From positions 124,001 to 188,000 of the forward strand of contig NZ_JADEVO010000003.1 in the NCBI RefSeq assembly GCF_017114825.1: DNA of 64,000 nt, given 5' to 3'. The stretch is from Pseudomonas gregormendelii (lineage in GTDB: Bacteria; Pseudomonadota; Gammaproteobacteria; Pseudomonadales; Pseudomonadaceae). The notes under the pieces were generated by a model. It did no database searches and was not told the origin of the DNA. It was given only the letters and a program-made list of their open reading frames with translations. Within the stretch, counting starts at the first letter, position 1. The number at the start of each line of letters is the position of its first letter. This document shows positions 16,029-23,729 of this stretch, piece by piece. Position numbers and translations under genes: made by a program.

Positions 16029-17408
16029 TCAGATCGCGCTCGCCACCACTGAAGGGCGACGGGACGCCAGGCTCACCACCACAAAGCTCACCAGGCCGAC
16101 AGCCAGGCTGTAGTAGATCGGCGTGTTGGCATCCAGGCCATCCTTGAACATGAACAGCAGTGCGGTGGCAAAGCCCAGGCCCATGCTGGCAATGGCGCCG
16201 GCGGTGGTTGCGCGTTTCCAGAAAATGGCCCCCATCAGCGGGATCAGCATGCCACCCACCAGCAGGTTATAGGCGAGGGTCAGTGCGCTGATGACGTCGT
16301 TCACCACCAGGGCGATACCCAGCACGGCGATGCCGGTCAGCAGGGTAAACAGCCGGTTGATGCCCAGGCTCGACTGTTTGCCGCCACGCAGCTTTGGCAG
16401 CAGGTCTTCGGTCAGTGTGGTGGACGCCGCGAGGAGGCCGGCGCTGGCGGTGGACATCATGGCGGCCAGTGCGGCAGCGATGACCAGGCCACGGATGCCG
16501 TCCGGCAACGACAGTTTGACGATGGCGGCGAAGGCGTTGTTGACGTTGTCCAGGTCCGGGATCAACACGTGGGCGGCCATGCCGATCAGGGCGCAGGCCA
16601 GTCCGTAGAGAATGCAGTAGAAGCCTGCGAAAGTACCGGCGTACTGGGCAATCTTCGCGGTCTTCACGGTGAACACGCGCTGCCAGATGTCCTGGCCGAT
16701 CAGGATCCCGAAGAAGTAGATCATGAAGTAGGTGATGATGGTGTCCCAGCCGATGGTGGTGAAGCTGAAGGCGGTCGCCGGCAGTTTCAGCACCAGTTCA
16801 TCCCAGCCGCCAACGCGGTACAGGCAGATGGGTAGCAGGATGAACATCAGGCCAACGGTCTTGATCACGAACTGGACGATGTCAGTCAGGGTCAGGGACC
16901 ACATGCCGCCGATCGCCGAATAGACCACCACCACACCGCCGCCCAGCAGCACCGAGATCCAGAAGGGCAGGTCGAACAGCACTTGCAGGACCGTGCCGAT
17001 TGCCAGGATCGAGGTCACGCCGATCATCAGCGCGTACGCCAGCATGATCGCCGCACTCGCGGAGCGGGCCATCGGGTTGTAGCGTTTTTCCAGCACCTGG
17101 GTAACGGTGTAGATCTTCAGCTTGAGCAGCGGCTTGGCGAGGAACAGGTTCAGCGCCACGATCCCGCAGCCCAGTGCCGCGCAAAGCCAGAACCCGGAAA
17201 TACCGTGGACATAACCCAGGCGCACGGTGCCGACGGTGGACGCACCGCCCAGGACGGTCGCGGCCATTGTGCCCATGTACAGGGTCGGGCCGAGATTGCG
17301 ACCGGCAACCAGGTAGTCTTCGTTGGTCTTGGCCTTGCGCATGCCGAAGTAGCCGAGGACCAGCATTGCGGCGGCGTATATGAGAACGACGAATAAATCC
17401 AAAGCCAT
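16029..17408 (-). CDS. Sodium:solute symporter (SSS family)
   Basis: 459 residues from the ATG at 17408; the frame extends upstream but that part is REP-flanking sequence. About thirteen transmembrane segments. SSS features are DYLVAGRNLGPTLYMGTMAATVLGGASTVG near residue 28, the Na+-binding unwound helix region, and GLVIAAALAAMMSTASAGLLAASTTL around residue 325. It imports a solute with Na+ across the inner membrane. As the last gene of the guanidinobutyrase unit (like PA1418), it probably carries a guanidino compound or its product GABA. That is inference from context. Confidence 0.9.
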   Translation of the reverse strand: MALDLFVVLIYAAAMLVLGYFGMRKAKTNEDYLVAGRNLGPTLYMGTMAATVLGGASTVGTVRLGYVHGISGFWLCAALGCGIVALNLFLAKPLLKLKIYTVTQVLEKRYNPMARSASAAIMLAYALMIGVTSILAIGTVLQVLFDLPFWISVLLGGGVVVVYSAIGGMWSLTLTDIVQFVIKTVGLMFILLPICLYRVGGWDELVLKLPATAFSFTTIGWDTIITYFMIYFFGILIGQDIWQRVFTVKTAKIAQYAGTFAGFYCILYGLACALIGMAAHVLIPDLDNVNNAFAAIVKLSLPDGIRGLVIAAALAAMMSTASAGLLAASTTLTEDLLPKLRGGKQSSLGINRLFTLLTGIAVLGIALVVNDVISALTLAYNLLVGGMLIPLMGAIFWKRATTAGAIASMGLGFATALLFMFKDGLDANTPIYYSLAVGLVSFVVVSLASRRPSVVASAI

Positions 17409-17492
17409 GATGGCGTGTCTCCGATTGTCTTTTTTATGGTGAAACAAAAATGGTTCTGTGGTGCTGCTCGGTCCCCGCAGGCAACTCATTCC

Positions 17493-17583
17493 CTGTGGTA
17501 GCAAGGCTTGCCCGCGATAAACGATGACGCGGTCCAGCTATAAATCGCGGCGCCTCAATCGCGGGCAAGCCTTGCTCCCACAG
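17493..17583. repeat. REP pair overlapping the end of the permease gene
   Basis: TGTGGTAGCAAGGCTTGCCCGCGAT and ATCGCGGGCAAGCCTTGCTCCCACA face each other about 37 bp apart in the permease-symporter gap. The right half lies inside the permease reading frame and supplies its last codons and stop. Confidence 0.88.
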
Positions 17584-19075
17584 GTCTTGCATCAAGCGGC
17601 GCTATGCCTTCGCTGCGTAAATCATCCGGGCCAAACACCGCCTTGGGCTCCGGGAACAGGCTCAGCAGGACCAGGTACACCACGGACGCCAGGCCCAGGG
17701 TGACCGGCAGGCTAATGTCGATGCCGTCGGCCAGGTTACCCAGCGGTCCAACGAATTGGCCGGGCAGGTTGACGAAGCACAGCCCCACCAGCGCACTCGG
17801 GATCCAGGCCCCCAGGCCGCGCCAGTTCCAGCCGTGGGTGAACCAGTAGCGGCCACCTTTTTCGCCTCGGGTGAATACCTGCAGGTCATCCGGGCAGTAG
17901 AAGCCACGGCGCACCACCAGGCCGATAATCATGATCACCATCCATGGCGTGGTGCAGGTGATGATCAGTACGGCGAAGGTCGATACGCTTTGCACCAGGT
18001 TGGCGGCGAAGCGACCGATGAAGATGAAGGCAATCGACATCACCCCGATCAGCAACGTGGCCTTGACCCGTGACAGCACTCGCGGAAACACACTGGACAT
18101 GTCCAGCCCGGTGCCATAAAGGGACGTGGTGCCTGTGGACATGCCGCCGATCACCGCGATCAGGCACACCGGCAGGAAAAACCAGCTAGGCGAGACCGCC
18201 AGCAGACCGCCTACATAGTTATTGGCCGCGATGTAATCCGGCGCCTTGATCGCCACGATGGTGGCAGTGGCCAGGCCGAACAGGAACGGGATCAGGGTGG
18301 CAAGCTGTGCCGCGATCACTGCAAACATGATCCGGCCTTTCGGGGTTTCGCGTGGGATGTACCGCGACCAGTCACCGAGAAACGCGCCGAAGGATATCGG
18401 GTTGCTCATGGCCACCAGCGCTGCGCCGATAAAGGCTGCCCAGAAGCCGGCCTGACCCAGGGCCACGGTGCCGGCGAACTGGCTGTCGAAGGTCGGGGCA
18501 AACGCGAAGATGCCGAGCAGGAACAGCGCGCTGGCCGCCCATACCGCAATGCGATTGACCCACAGCATGAAGCGGAAACCGTAGATGCACACGGTCAGCA
18601 CCAGGATGGCGAACAATCCGTAGGCCAGGCCCAGACTCAGGTCGGTTTCCGGCAGGCCGATCAGGCGTTTGGCGCCACCGATCAGCGCATCACCCGAGCT
18701 CCACACCGACAGTGAGAAGAAGGCGATGGCGGTCAGCAACGACAGGAACGAACCGACGATCCGCCCGTGCACGCCGAAGTGTGCACCGGAAGACACGGCG
18801 TTGTTGGTGCCGTTGATCGGGCCGAACAGGCCCATGGGTGCAAGGATCAGCGCGCCCAGCACGACGCCCAGCACGATCGCCCATACACCGGCCTGGAAGG
18901 ACAGGCCAAACAACACCGGAAAGCTGCCGAGCACGGCGGTCGCAAAAGTGTTGGCGCCGCCGAAGATCAGGCGAAACAAATCGCCGGGACGGGCATCGCG
19001 TTCGTGATCCGGGATCTGTTCGACCCCGTTTGTTTCGATGCTGCTAAGGCTTTTTTCGTTGTTGTTGTTATTCAT
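17555..19075 (-). CDS. NCS1-type purine/cytosine permease family transporter
   Basis: 506 residues. A polar Asn-rich N-terminus (MNNNNNEKSLSSIE) precedes about twelve transmembrane segments. NCS1 signatures are DLFRLIFGGANTFATAVLGSFP, GPINGTNNAVSSGAHFGVHGR and NPISFGAFLGDWSRYIPRE. Family members import nucleobases, hydantoins, thiamine precursors and similar. In this operon a guanidino compound is plausible. The final residues (PVGARLARD) are encoded by REP DNA, so the native C-terminus was probably replaced by REP insertion. Position equals PA1419 in P. aeruginosa. Confidence 0.88.
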   Translation of the reverse strand: MNNNNNEKSLSSIETNGVEQIPDHERDARPGDLFRLIFGGANTFATAVLGSFPVLFGLSFQAGVWAIVLGVVLGALILAPMGLFGPINGTNNAVSSGAHFGVHGRIVGSFLSLLTAIAFFSLSVWSSGDALIGGAKRLIGLPETDLSLGLAYGLFAILVLTVCIYGFRFMLWVNRIAVWAASALFLLGIFAFAPTFDSQFAGTVALGQAGFWAAFIGAALVAMSNPISFGAFLGDWSRYIPRETPKGRIMFAVIAAQLATLIPFLFGLATATIVAIKAPDYIAANNYVGGLLAVSPSWFFLPVCLIAVIGGMSTGTTSLYGTGLDMSSVFPRVLSRVKATLLIGVMSIAFIFIGRFAANLVQSVSTFAVLIITCTTPWMVIMIIGLVVRRGFYCPDDLQVFTRGEKGGRYWFTHGWNWRGLGAWIPSALVGLCFVNLPGQFVGPLGNLADGIDISLPVTLGLASVVYLVLLSLFPEPKAVFGPDDLRSEGIAPLDARPVGARLARD

Positions 19076-19129
19076 GATCTGCTCCGATCATAAAGGCGCG
19101 CTCATCGTGTGTGAGCGTCACCTGTTTGG

Positions 19130-19552
19130 CTAAGGGGGTGGCAGCCCTTCCGGCATCGCGGATAAATGTTCGTGGCAGGCCAGCCAATGGCCTTGTTGTT
19201 CTTGGCCAGACGAGTGTTTTCTGAAAACAATCGTCTCGCGCTCCTGGCTGAAGTGTTGCTTCCCTTGCATGCGCAGCTCGGTGGCCACGTCATGGATGAA
19301 AATCGCCACGTCACCCTGCAGGCTGACGAAAGCGTTGCTTGAAGTGCACGAAAGCACCTCGAAGCCATCCTCGCGGCGCCAGGTGTCCCACAACGCCTGA
19401 TAGGCATCGCGCGACAGCAGGGGCTGTTCGAGGGTGTAGAAGACGAAGCTGGCATCGGCGCTGAAGGCGCCGAAATAGGCTTCGCGATCGTTACCGGCAA
19501 AGGCCGACACCAGATCGGCGGCGGCTTGCAATACTTGATCGCGTTCGTTCAT
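19130..19552 (-). CDS. SnoaL-like/DUF4440 (NTF2 fold) protein
   Basis: 140 residues with the NTF2-like alpha plus beta layout: VLQAAADLVSAFAGNDREAYFGAFSADASFVFYTLE, then a central helix RDAYQALWDTWRRE and a curved sheet with FVSLQGDVAIFIHDVATELR and HWLACHEHLSAMP. Such small domains act as isomerases, hydrolases or binding modules. It sits 9 bp behind the guanidinobutyrase stop, so the two are co-translated (PA1420-PA1421 arrangement). Its task in guanidinobutyrate use is unknown. Confidence 0.85.
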   Translation of the reverse strand: MNERDQVLQAAADLVSAFAGNDREAYFGAFSADASFVFYTLEQPLLSRDAYQALWDTWRREDGFEVLSCTSSNAFVSLQGDVAIFIHDVATELRMQGKQHFSQERETIVFRKHSSGQEQQGHWLACHEHLSAMPEGLPPP

Positions 19553-19561
19553 GACCCGTCC

Positions 19562-20512
19562 TCAGCGATGAACCACGCCAGGCAGCACGCAAAGCATTTC
19601 GTACAGCAGGTTGGCGGCCAGCAGAGAGGTATTACCGGTGGTGTCATAAGCGGGCGAGACTTCTACCAGATCGCAGCCGACCAGGTCGAGGCCTTGGCAG
19701 CCGCGCACGATCTCGATCGCCTGAATGGTCGTCAGTCCGCCAATTTCCGGGGTGCCGGTGCCTGGCGCCCAGGCCGGATCGATGCCGTCGATGTCAAAAC
19801 TCAGGTACACCGGGCCGCCACCCACTTTCTCGCGCACTTCAGCCATCAGCGGCGCAAGAGATTTGTGCCAGCACTCTTCGGCCTGCACGACGCGAAAGCC
19901 CTGGTTGCGGCTCCAGTTGAAGTCGTCGGCGGTGTAGCCCTGGGCGCGCAGGCCGATTTGTACTACGCGGTCCGGGTCCAGCAGGCCTTCTTCGACTGCG
20001 CGACGGAACGTGGTGCCGTGGGCGATTTTTTCGCCGAACATGTGATCGTTGACATCGGCATGGGCGTCGATGTGCACCAGGCCGACTTTGCCGTGCTTTT
20101 TATGGATGGCACGCAGGATCGGCAGGGTGATGGTGTGGTCGCCGCCCAGGGTCAGCGGGATCACGTCGTGTTCGAGGATGTTGTCGTAGGATTCTTCGAT
20201 GATCCGTACGGCATCGAGCAGGTTGAAGGTGTTGATCGCCACGTCGCCGATGTCAGCCACCGACAGCGAATCGAACGGAGCGGCGCCGGTCGCCATGTTG
20301 TAAGGGCGAATCATGACCGATTCGGCGCGGATTTCCCGAGGCCCGAAACGGGTACCAGGGCGCAGGGAGGTACCGATGTCCAGGGGCACGCCAACGAAGG
20401 CAGCGTCCAGACCGGCAGCGGTCGGCACATGGGGAAGTCGCATCATGGTGGCGATGCCGCCGAAGCGCGGCATTTCGTTGCCGCCCAGTGGTTGGTGAAG
20501 AATCTTGTCCAC
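19562..20512 (-). CDS. gbuA: Guanidinobutyrase (ureohydrolase/agmatinase family)
   Basis: 316 residues from the GTG at 20512, chosen because TGAGG lies eight bases upstream and MDKILHQPLGGNEMPRFGG matches the N-terminus I recall for P. aeruginosa GbuA. Starting at 20530 gives no ribosome site. The two-Mn ureohydrolase site is intact: GGDHT with His126, DAHAD with Asp149, His151 and Asp153, and SFDIDGIDPAWAPGTGTPE with Asp240 and Asp242. It splits 4-guanidinobutyrate into GABA and urea in the cytosol. Agmatinase is the main alternative. First gene of the unit, divergent from the LysR gene. Confidence 0.88.
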   Translation of the reverse strand: MDKILHQPLGGNEMPRFGGIATMMRLPHVPTAAGLDAAFVGVPLDIGTSLRPGTRFGPREIRAESVMIRPYNMATGAAPFDSLSVADIGDVAINTFNLLDAVRIIEESYDNILEHDVIPLTLGGDHTITLPILRAIHKKHGKVGLVHIDAHADVNDHMFGEKIAHGTTFRRAVEEGLLDPDRVVQIGLRAQGYTADDFNWSRNQGFRVVQAEECWHKSLAPLMAEVREKVGGGPVYLSFDIDGIDPAWAPGTGTPEIGGLTTIQAIEIVRGCQGLDLVGCDLVEVSPAYDTTGNTSLLAANLLYEMLCVLPGVVHR

Positions 20513-20595
20513 GGGTTCAGGCCTCATCATTTTTTTGTATTAGGCGCCGATTCTGCGAAATGTAGTGGCGGGGAAGAATCGCTACGCACAAATAC

Positions 20596-20619
20596 TTAGT
20601 TCAGATTTTTCTAAACTAA
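20596..20619. promoter_or_regulatory. Inverted repeat in the gbuA-gbuR intergenic region
   Basis: TTAGTT and AACTAA, 12 bp apart, in AT-rich DNA 84 bp upstream of the gbuA start. Spacing and place suit a LysR (GbuR) recognition site. Confidence 0.45.
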
Positions 20620-20655
20620 TGGAAAATGGCGGCGGTAAATTTAACGGCTGATGGC

Positions 20656-20745
20656 AGGAGCTGCCGCAGGCTGCGATCTTTTGATCTTGATTCTTTGCGG
20701 CCTAGTACCCCGAAAGTCAAAAGATCGCAGCCTGCGGCAGCTCCT
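20656..20745. repeat. Perfect 29-bp inverted repeat of the GTAGGAGCTGCCGCAGG family
   Basis: AGGAGCTGCCGCAGGCTGCG...TTTTGA at 20656-20684 is matched exactly by its inverse at 20717-20745, with a 32-bp spacer. It lies between the putative operator and the gbuR start and would form a very stable hairpin in a gbuR leader. Confidence 0.88.
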
Positions 20746-20775
20746 ACAGGTAGCTGCCGCGAATCCGGAGTTCCC

Positions 20776-21669
20776 ATGGCCAACGCTTTACCCGACCTGA
20801 AACTGCTGCGCATTTTTGTCAGCGTGGTTCGCCATCAGGGGTTTGCCACTGCCCAGCAGGAGCTCAACCTCTCGACTTCGGCCATCAGCACTTACATGAG
20901 TCAGCTCGAAGCCGCCCTCGGCCTGGTGCTCTGCCATCGCGGGCGTGGCGGTTTCAGCCTGACCAGCAAGGGTGAGCTGTTCCACCAGGAAACCTTGCGG
21001 TTGCTGGCCGAGCTCGAAGGATTCGAGCAATATGCCGCCGCACTCAAGGGCGAGTTGCGCGGCACGCTGAACCTGGGGGTCATCGACTCCACCGTCAGCG
21101 ACAAGGCCCTGCCGTTCGCCGAAGCCATCGGCGCCTACAGCCAGGAGCACCCGGCCGTGCATCTGCACTTGTCGGTCATGAGCCCCTACGAGCTGCAACT
21201 CGGCGTGCAGGACAATCGCCTGGACCTGGCCATCGGTGCATTTTCCACGCGCATGAGCGGGCTGGTGTACATGCCGCTGTACCGCGAGCAGCACTGGTTG
21301 TACTGCAGCAGCCGGCACCCGCTGTTCACCGAACGACGTATCCCCGAGCAGGTCATTACCCAGCAGCGCATGGTCGGCCGGGGGTACTGGAGCCAGGCGG
21401 AACTGGCGCGCCACGGCTTCAAACACAGCGCCGCCACCGTGGAGAGCATGGAGGCGCAGTTGATCCTGGTGCTGTCTGGCGCCTACATCGGTTACTTGCC
21501 CGAACACTACGCCCAGGCCTGGGCCGATAAGGGCGATTTGCGGGTGTTGCTGCCGGCGACTTTTGGTTATCAGGCGCCATTTTCCATGATCGTGCGCCGT
21601 GGCCGCAGCCGCGAACCGCTGATCCAGACCTTCCGCGATCTGCTCAAAGCGCAACTCAATCAGGCTTGA
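20776..21669 (+). CDS. gbuR: LysR-family regulator of the guanidinobutyrase unit
   Basis: 297 residues from the ATG at 20776 (GGAG six bases before). The longer frame from 20626 only reads through the repeat. Helix-turn-helix: LKLLRIFVSVVRHQGFATAQ and LSTSAISTYMSQLEAALGL. The effector domain includes LNLGVIDSTVSDKALPFAEA and SPYELQLGVQDNRLDLAIGA. By position (divergent from gbuA as in PA1421-PA1422) it is probably GbuR, the guanidinobutyrate-responsive activator. The call rests on synteny and family, not on a diagnostic residue. Confidence 0.82.
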   Translation: MANALPDLKLLRIFVSVVRHQGFATAQQELNLSTSAISTYMSQLEAALGLVLCHRGRGGFSLTSKGELFHQETLRLLAELEGFEQYAAALKGELRGTLNLGVIDSTVSDKALPFAEAIGAYSQEHPAVHLHLSVMSPYELQLGVQDNRLDLAIGAFSTRMSGLVYMPLYREQHWLYCSSRHPLFTERRIPEQVITQQRMVGRGYWSQAELARHGFKHSAATVESMEAQLILVLSGAYIGYLPEHYAQAWADKGDLRVLLPATFGYQAPFSMIVRRGRSREPLIQTFRDLLKAQLNQA

Positions 21670-21673
21670 AATA

Positions 21674-22270
21674 ATGTCCAGAATCCATTGCCCGCGCTGC
21701 CTGCGCCCAGAAGCCCATTGCCTGTGCCCATTGATCCCGAGCCTCGACAGCCGCACCCGGGTGCTGGTGCTGCAGCATCCGAGTGAAGTAAACCACGCGC
21801 TGAATACCGCACGTTTGGCCGCGCTTGGCTTGACCAATGCCGAGCTGATCGTGGGCGAAGTGTTCGCGGATCTGCCGGCGTTGTTGAATCAACCGGGGTA
21901 CCAGGCGCGGCTGCTGTTTCCGGGCGAGGATGCGCAGACGCTGCAGGGCTATGGCGCAGATGATCAGCCGCTGTTGCTGGTGGTGCCGGACGGTACCTGG
22001 CGCAAGGCGCGCAAGCTGCTGCACCTCAATCCGCTGCTGGCGACTTTGCCACGGGTGACGCTGGCGCAGGGCGGAGTGTCGCGGTATCGATTGCGCAAGG
22101 CGCCGGGGCCGGGGGCTTTATCGACGGTGGAGGCCATCGCGCAGGCGTTGCAGGTGCTGGAAGCGCCGATTTGCTTTGAGCCATTGCTCAAGCCGTTCGA
22201 GGCGTTGATCGAGGGGCAGATCGCGGCGATGGGGGAGGAAGTTTTTTTGCGTAATCATGGGCCGAATTAG
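21674..22270 (+). CDS. DTW-domain tRNA-uridine aminocarboxypropyltransferase
   Basis: 198 residues. The N-terminal cysteine cluster CPRCLRPEAHCLCPLI looks metal-binding and matches DTW/TDD proteins. The name motif DGTW is at VVPDGTWRKARKLL, and LVLQHPSEVNHALNTAR is the conserved block after the cysteines. Members add the 3-amino-3-carboxypropyl group from SAM to tRNA uridine (TapT and TuaA/DTWD enzymes). It begins 4 bp past the gbuR stop, so it is expressed with it, although no functional link is known. Confidence 0.88.
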   Translation: MSRIHCPRCLRPEAHCLCPLIPSLDSRTRVLVLQHPSEVNHALNTARLAALGLTNAELIVGEVFADLPALLNQPGYQARLLFPGEDAQTLQGYGADDQPLLLVVPDGTWRKARKLLHLNPLLATLPRVTLAQGGVSRYRLRKAPGPGALSTVEAIAQALQVLEAPICFEPLLKPFEALIEGQIAAMGEEVFLRNHGPN

Positions 22271-22288
22271 GCGTTGCTCGTGCCGGCC

Positions 22289-22313
22289 TCTTCGCGGGCT
22301 TGCCCGCGAAGAC
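22289..22313. repeat. REP-like hairpin between convergent genes
   Basis: TCTTCGCGGGCTTGCCCGCGAAGA is a near-perfect 24-nt palindrome in the gap between the DTW gene and lapC. Confidence 0.8.
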
Positions 22314-22346
22314 GGTAGAGCTATCACCACAACTCCAGGCCAGAAC

Positions 22347-23720
22347 CTACCGCTCGCGCATCGCCTCGGTCCGCGCCTTCAACACCGGCTTGAGCAGGTA
22401 GTCCAGCACACTCTTCTCACCGGTGATGATGTCCACCGTCGCCACCATCCCCGGGATGATCAGTAACGGCTTCGCATCCCCACCCAAGTGGTTCTTGTCG
22501 GTGCGCACCTGGATCAGATAAAAGCTGTTGCCCTTGTCATCGGTAATGGTATCTGCGCCAATCAACTCCAGCTTGGCGCTCAAGCCGCCATAAATGGTGT
22601 AGTCGTAGGCGCTGAACTTGACCATCGCCCGCTGCCCCGGATGCAGAAACGCCACGTCCTGCGGACGGACCTTGGCCTCGATCAGCAGGTTGTCTTCCAA
22701 CGGTACGATTTCCACCATGTCGCTGCCGGGCTGGACCACGCCGCCGATGGTGTTGACCTTCAGCACCTTGATGATCCCGTGAACCGGCGAGACCACCGTG
22801 GTGCGGGTGACGCGGTCATCGATGGCGATGCTCGAAGCGGTAATTTTTGACAGGTCGGTGCGTTTCTCGTTGAGCTCCTTGGCAGCGTCCGAACGGAAAG
22901 ATTGTTCGGACTCGTCAATCTTGCTCTTGATTTCAGCGATCGCCGATTCCGCCCGAGGAATGGCCAGGGTCGTGGCGTTCAACGAGCCGCGAATTTCCAC
23001 CGCGCTGCGCTTGAGTCGCAGAATTTCCACGGGGGACACGGCACCGGTGCCGACCAGCGGTGCTGACATGTTCATCTCTTGCTGCAGTAGGGCCAGGCTC
23101 GAACTGAATTGCCCTTGTTTCGAGCGAAATTCCGCCAGTTCCTGGGTTTTTTGCCGGAGTTGTTCGCTGAGCGTGCGCTGTTCACTGGCCAGTCGACGCT
23201 GCCGTTGCTCGTAGAGCGAGCGCTCGTCCTCGGCCACCTGCGGCGCCTTGGCGATCACCTCGGCCGACAACTTGAAGGGCCGCCCTTCGGCCTCGGCGGA
23301 CAGGCGTTCAACCTGGGCGGTCAAGGCATACCGATCGGCCTCGCTTTCACCCTTGTTCGATAGAAAGCGGGTGTCATCCAGGCGCAGCAAGGTATCGCCC
23401 TTGTTCACCATCTGCCCCTCGCGGACAAAGATCTCGGTGACGATGCCGCCTTCCAGGTTCTGAATCACCTGGACCTTGCTTGACGGAATCGCCTTGCCTT
23501 CGCCCATGGTGACTTCCTGGAGCACGGCGAATTTGGCCCAGACCACGGCGCTGACGATCAGCCCCGCCGCCAGCCACACGGTGATCCGCGACCAGCGCGG
23601 GGAATCCTGCAGCGTCGCGCCGGCGGTCTCCGGCATGAACTCGCTCTCGGCGCTTTTCCTGAAACTGCCGAAATAACCGCGCGGCTTTGCGTCGGGCGAG
23701 TCGGATGATGATCGGGCCAT
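22347..23720 (-). CDS. lapC: Type I secretion membrane-fusion protein, LapC-like
   Basis: 457 residues from the ATG at 23720 (AGGAG eight bases upstream); a TTG six bases earlier is unlikely. One transmembrane helix near residues 45-65 (ITVWLAAGLIVSAVVWAKFA), then the HlyD layout: barrel-sandwich hybrid (IQNLEGGIVTEIFVREGQMV), a long coiled coil of roughly 200 residues, and the second lipoyl/beta-barrel part (VVSPVHGIIKVLKVNTIGGVV). It bridges the ABC transporter and outer-membrane channel and exports the adhesin encoded nearby. Last gene of lapE-lapB-lapC, 9 bp after lapB. Confidence 0.93.
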   Translation of the reverse strand: MARSSSDSPDAKPRGYFGSFRKSAESEFMPETAGATLQDSPRWSRITVWLAAGLIVSAVVWAKFAVLQEVTMGEGKAIPSSKVQVIQNLEGGIVTEIFVREGQMVNKGDTLLRLDDTRFLSNKGESEADRYALTAQVERLSAEAEGRPFKLSAEVIAKAPQVAEDERSLYEQRQRRLASEQRTLSEQLRQKTQELAEFRSKQGQFSSSLALLQQEMNMSAPLVGTGAVSPVEILRLKRSAVEIRGSLNATTLAIPRAESAIAEIKSKIDESEQSFRSDAAKELNEKRTDLSKITASSIAIDDRVTRTTVVSPVHGIIKVLKVNTIGGVVQPGSDMVEIVPLEDNLLIEAKVRPQDVAFLHPGQRAMVKFSAYDYTIYGGLSAKLELIGADTITDDKGNSFYLIQVRTDKNHLGGDAKPLLIIPGMVATVDIITGEKSVLDYLLKPVLKARTEAMRER

Positions 23721-23729
23721 GGGCAACTC

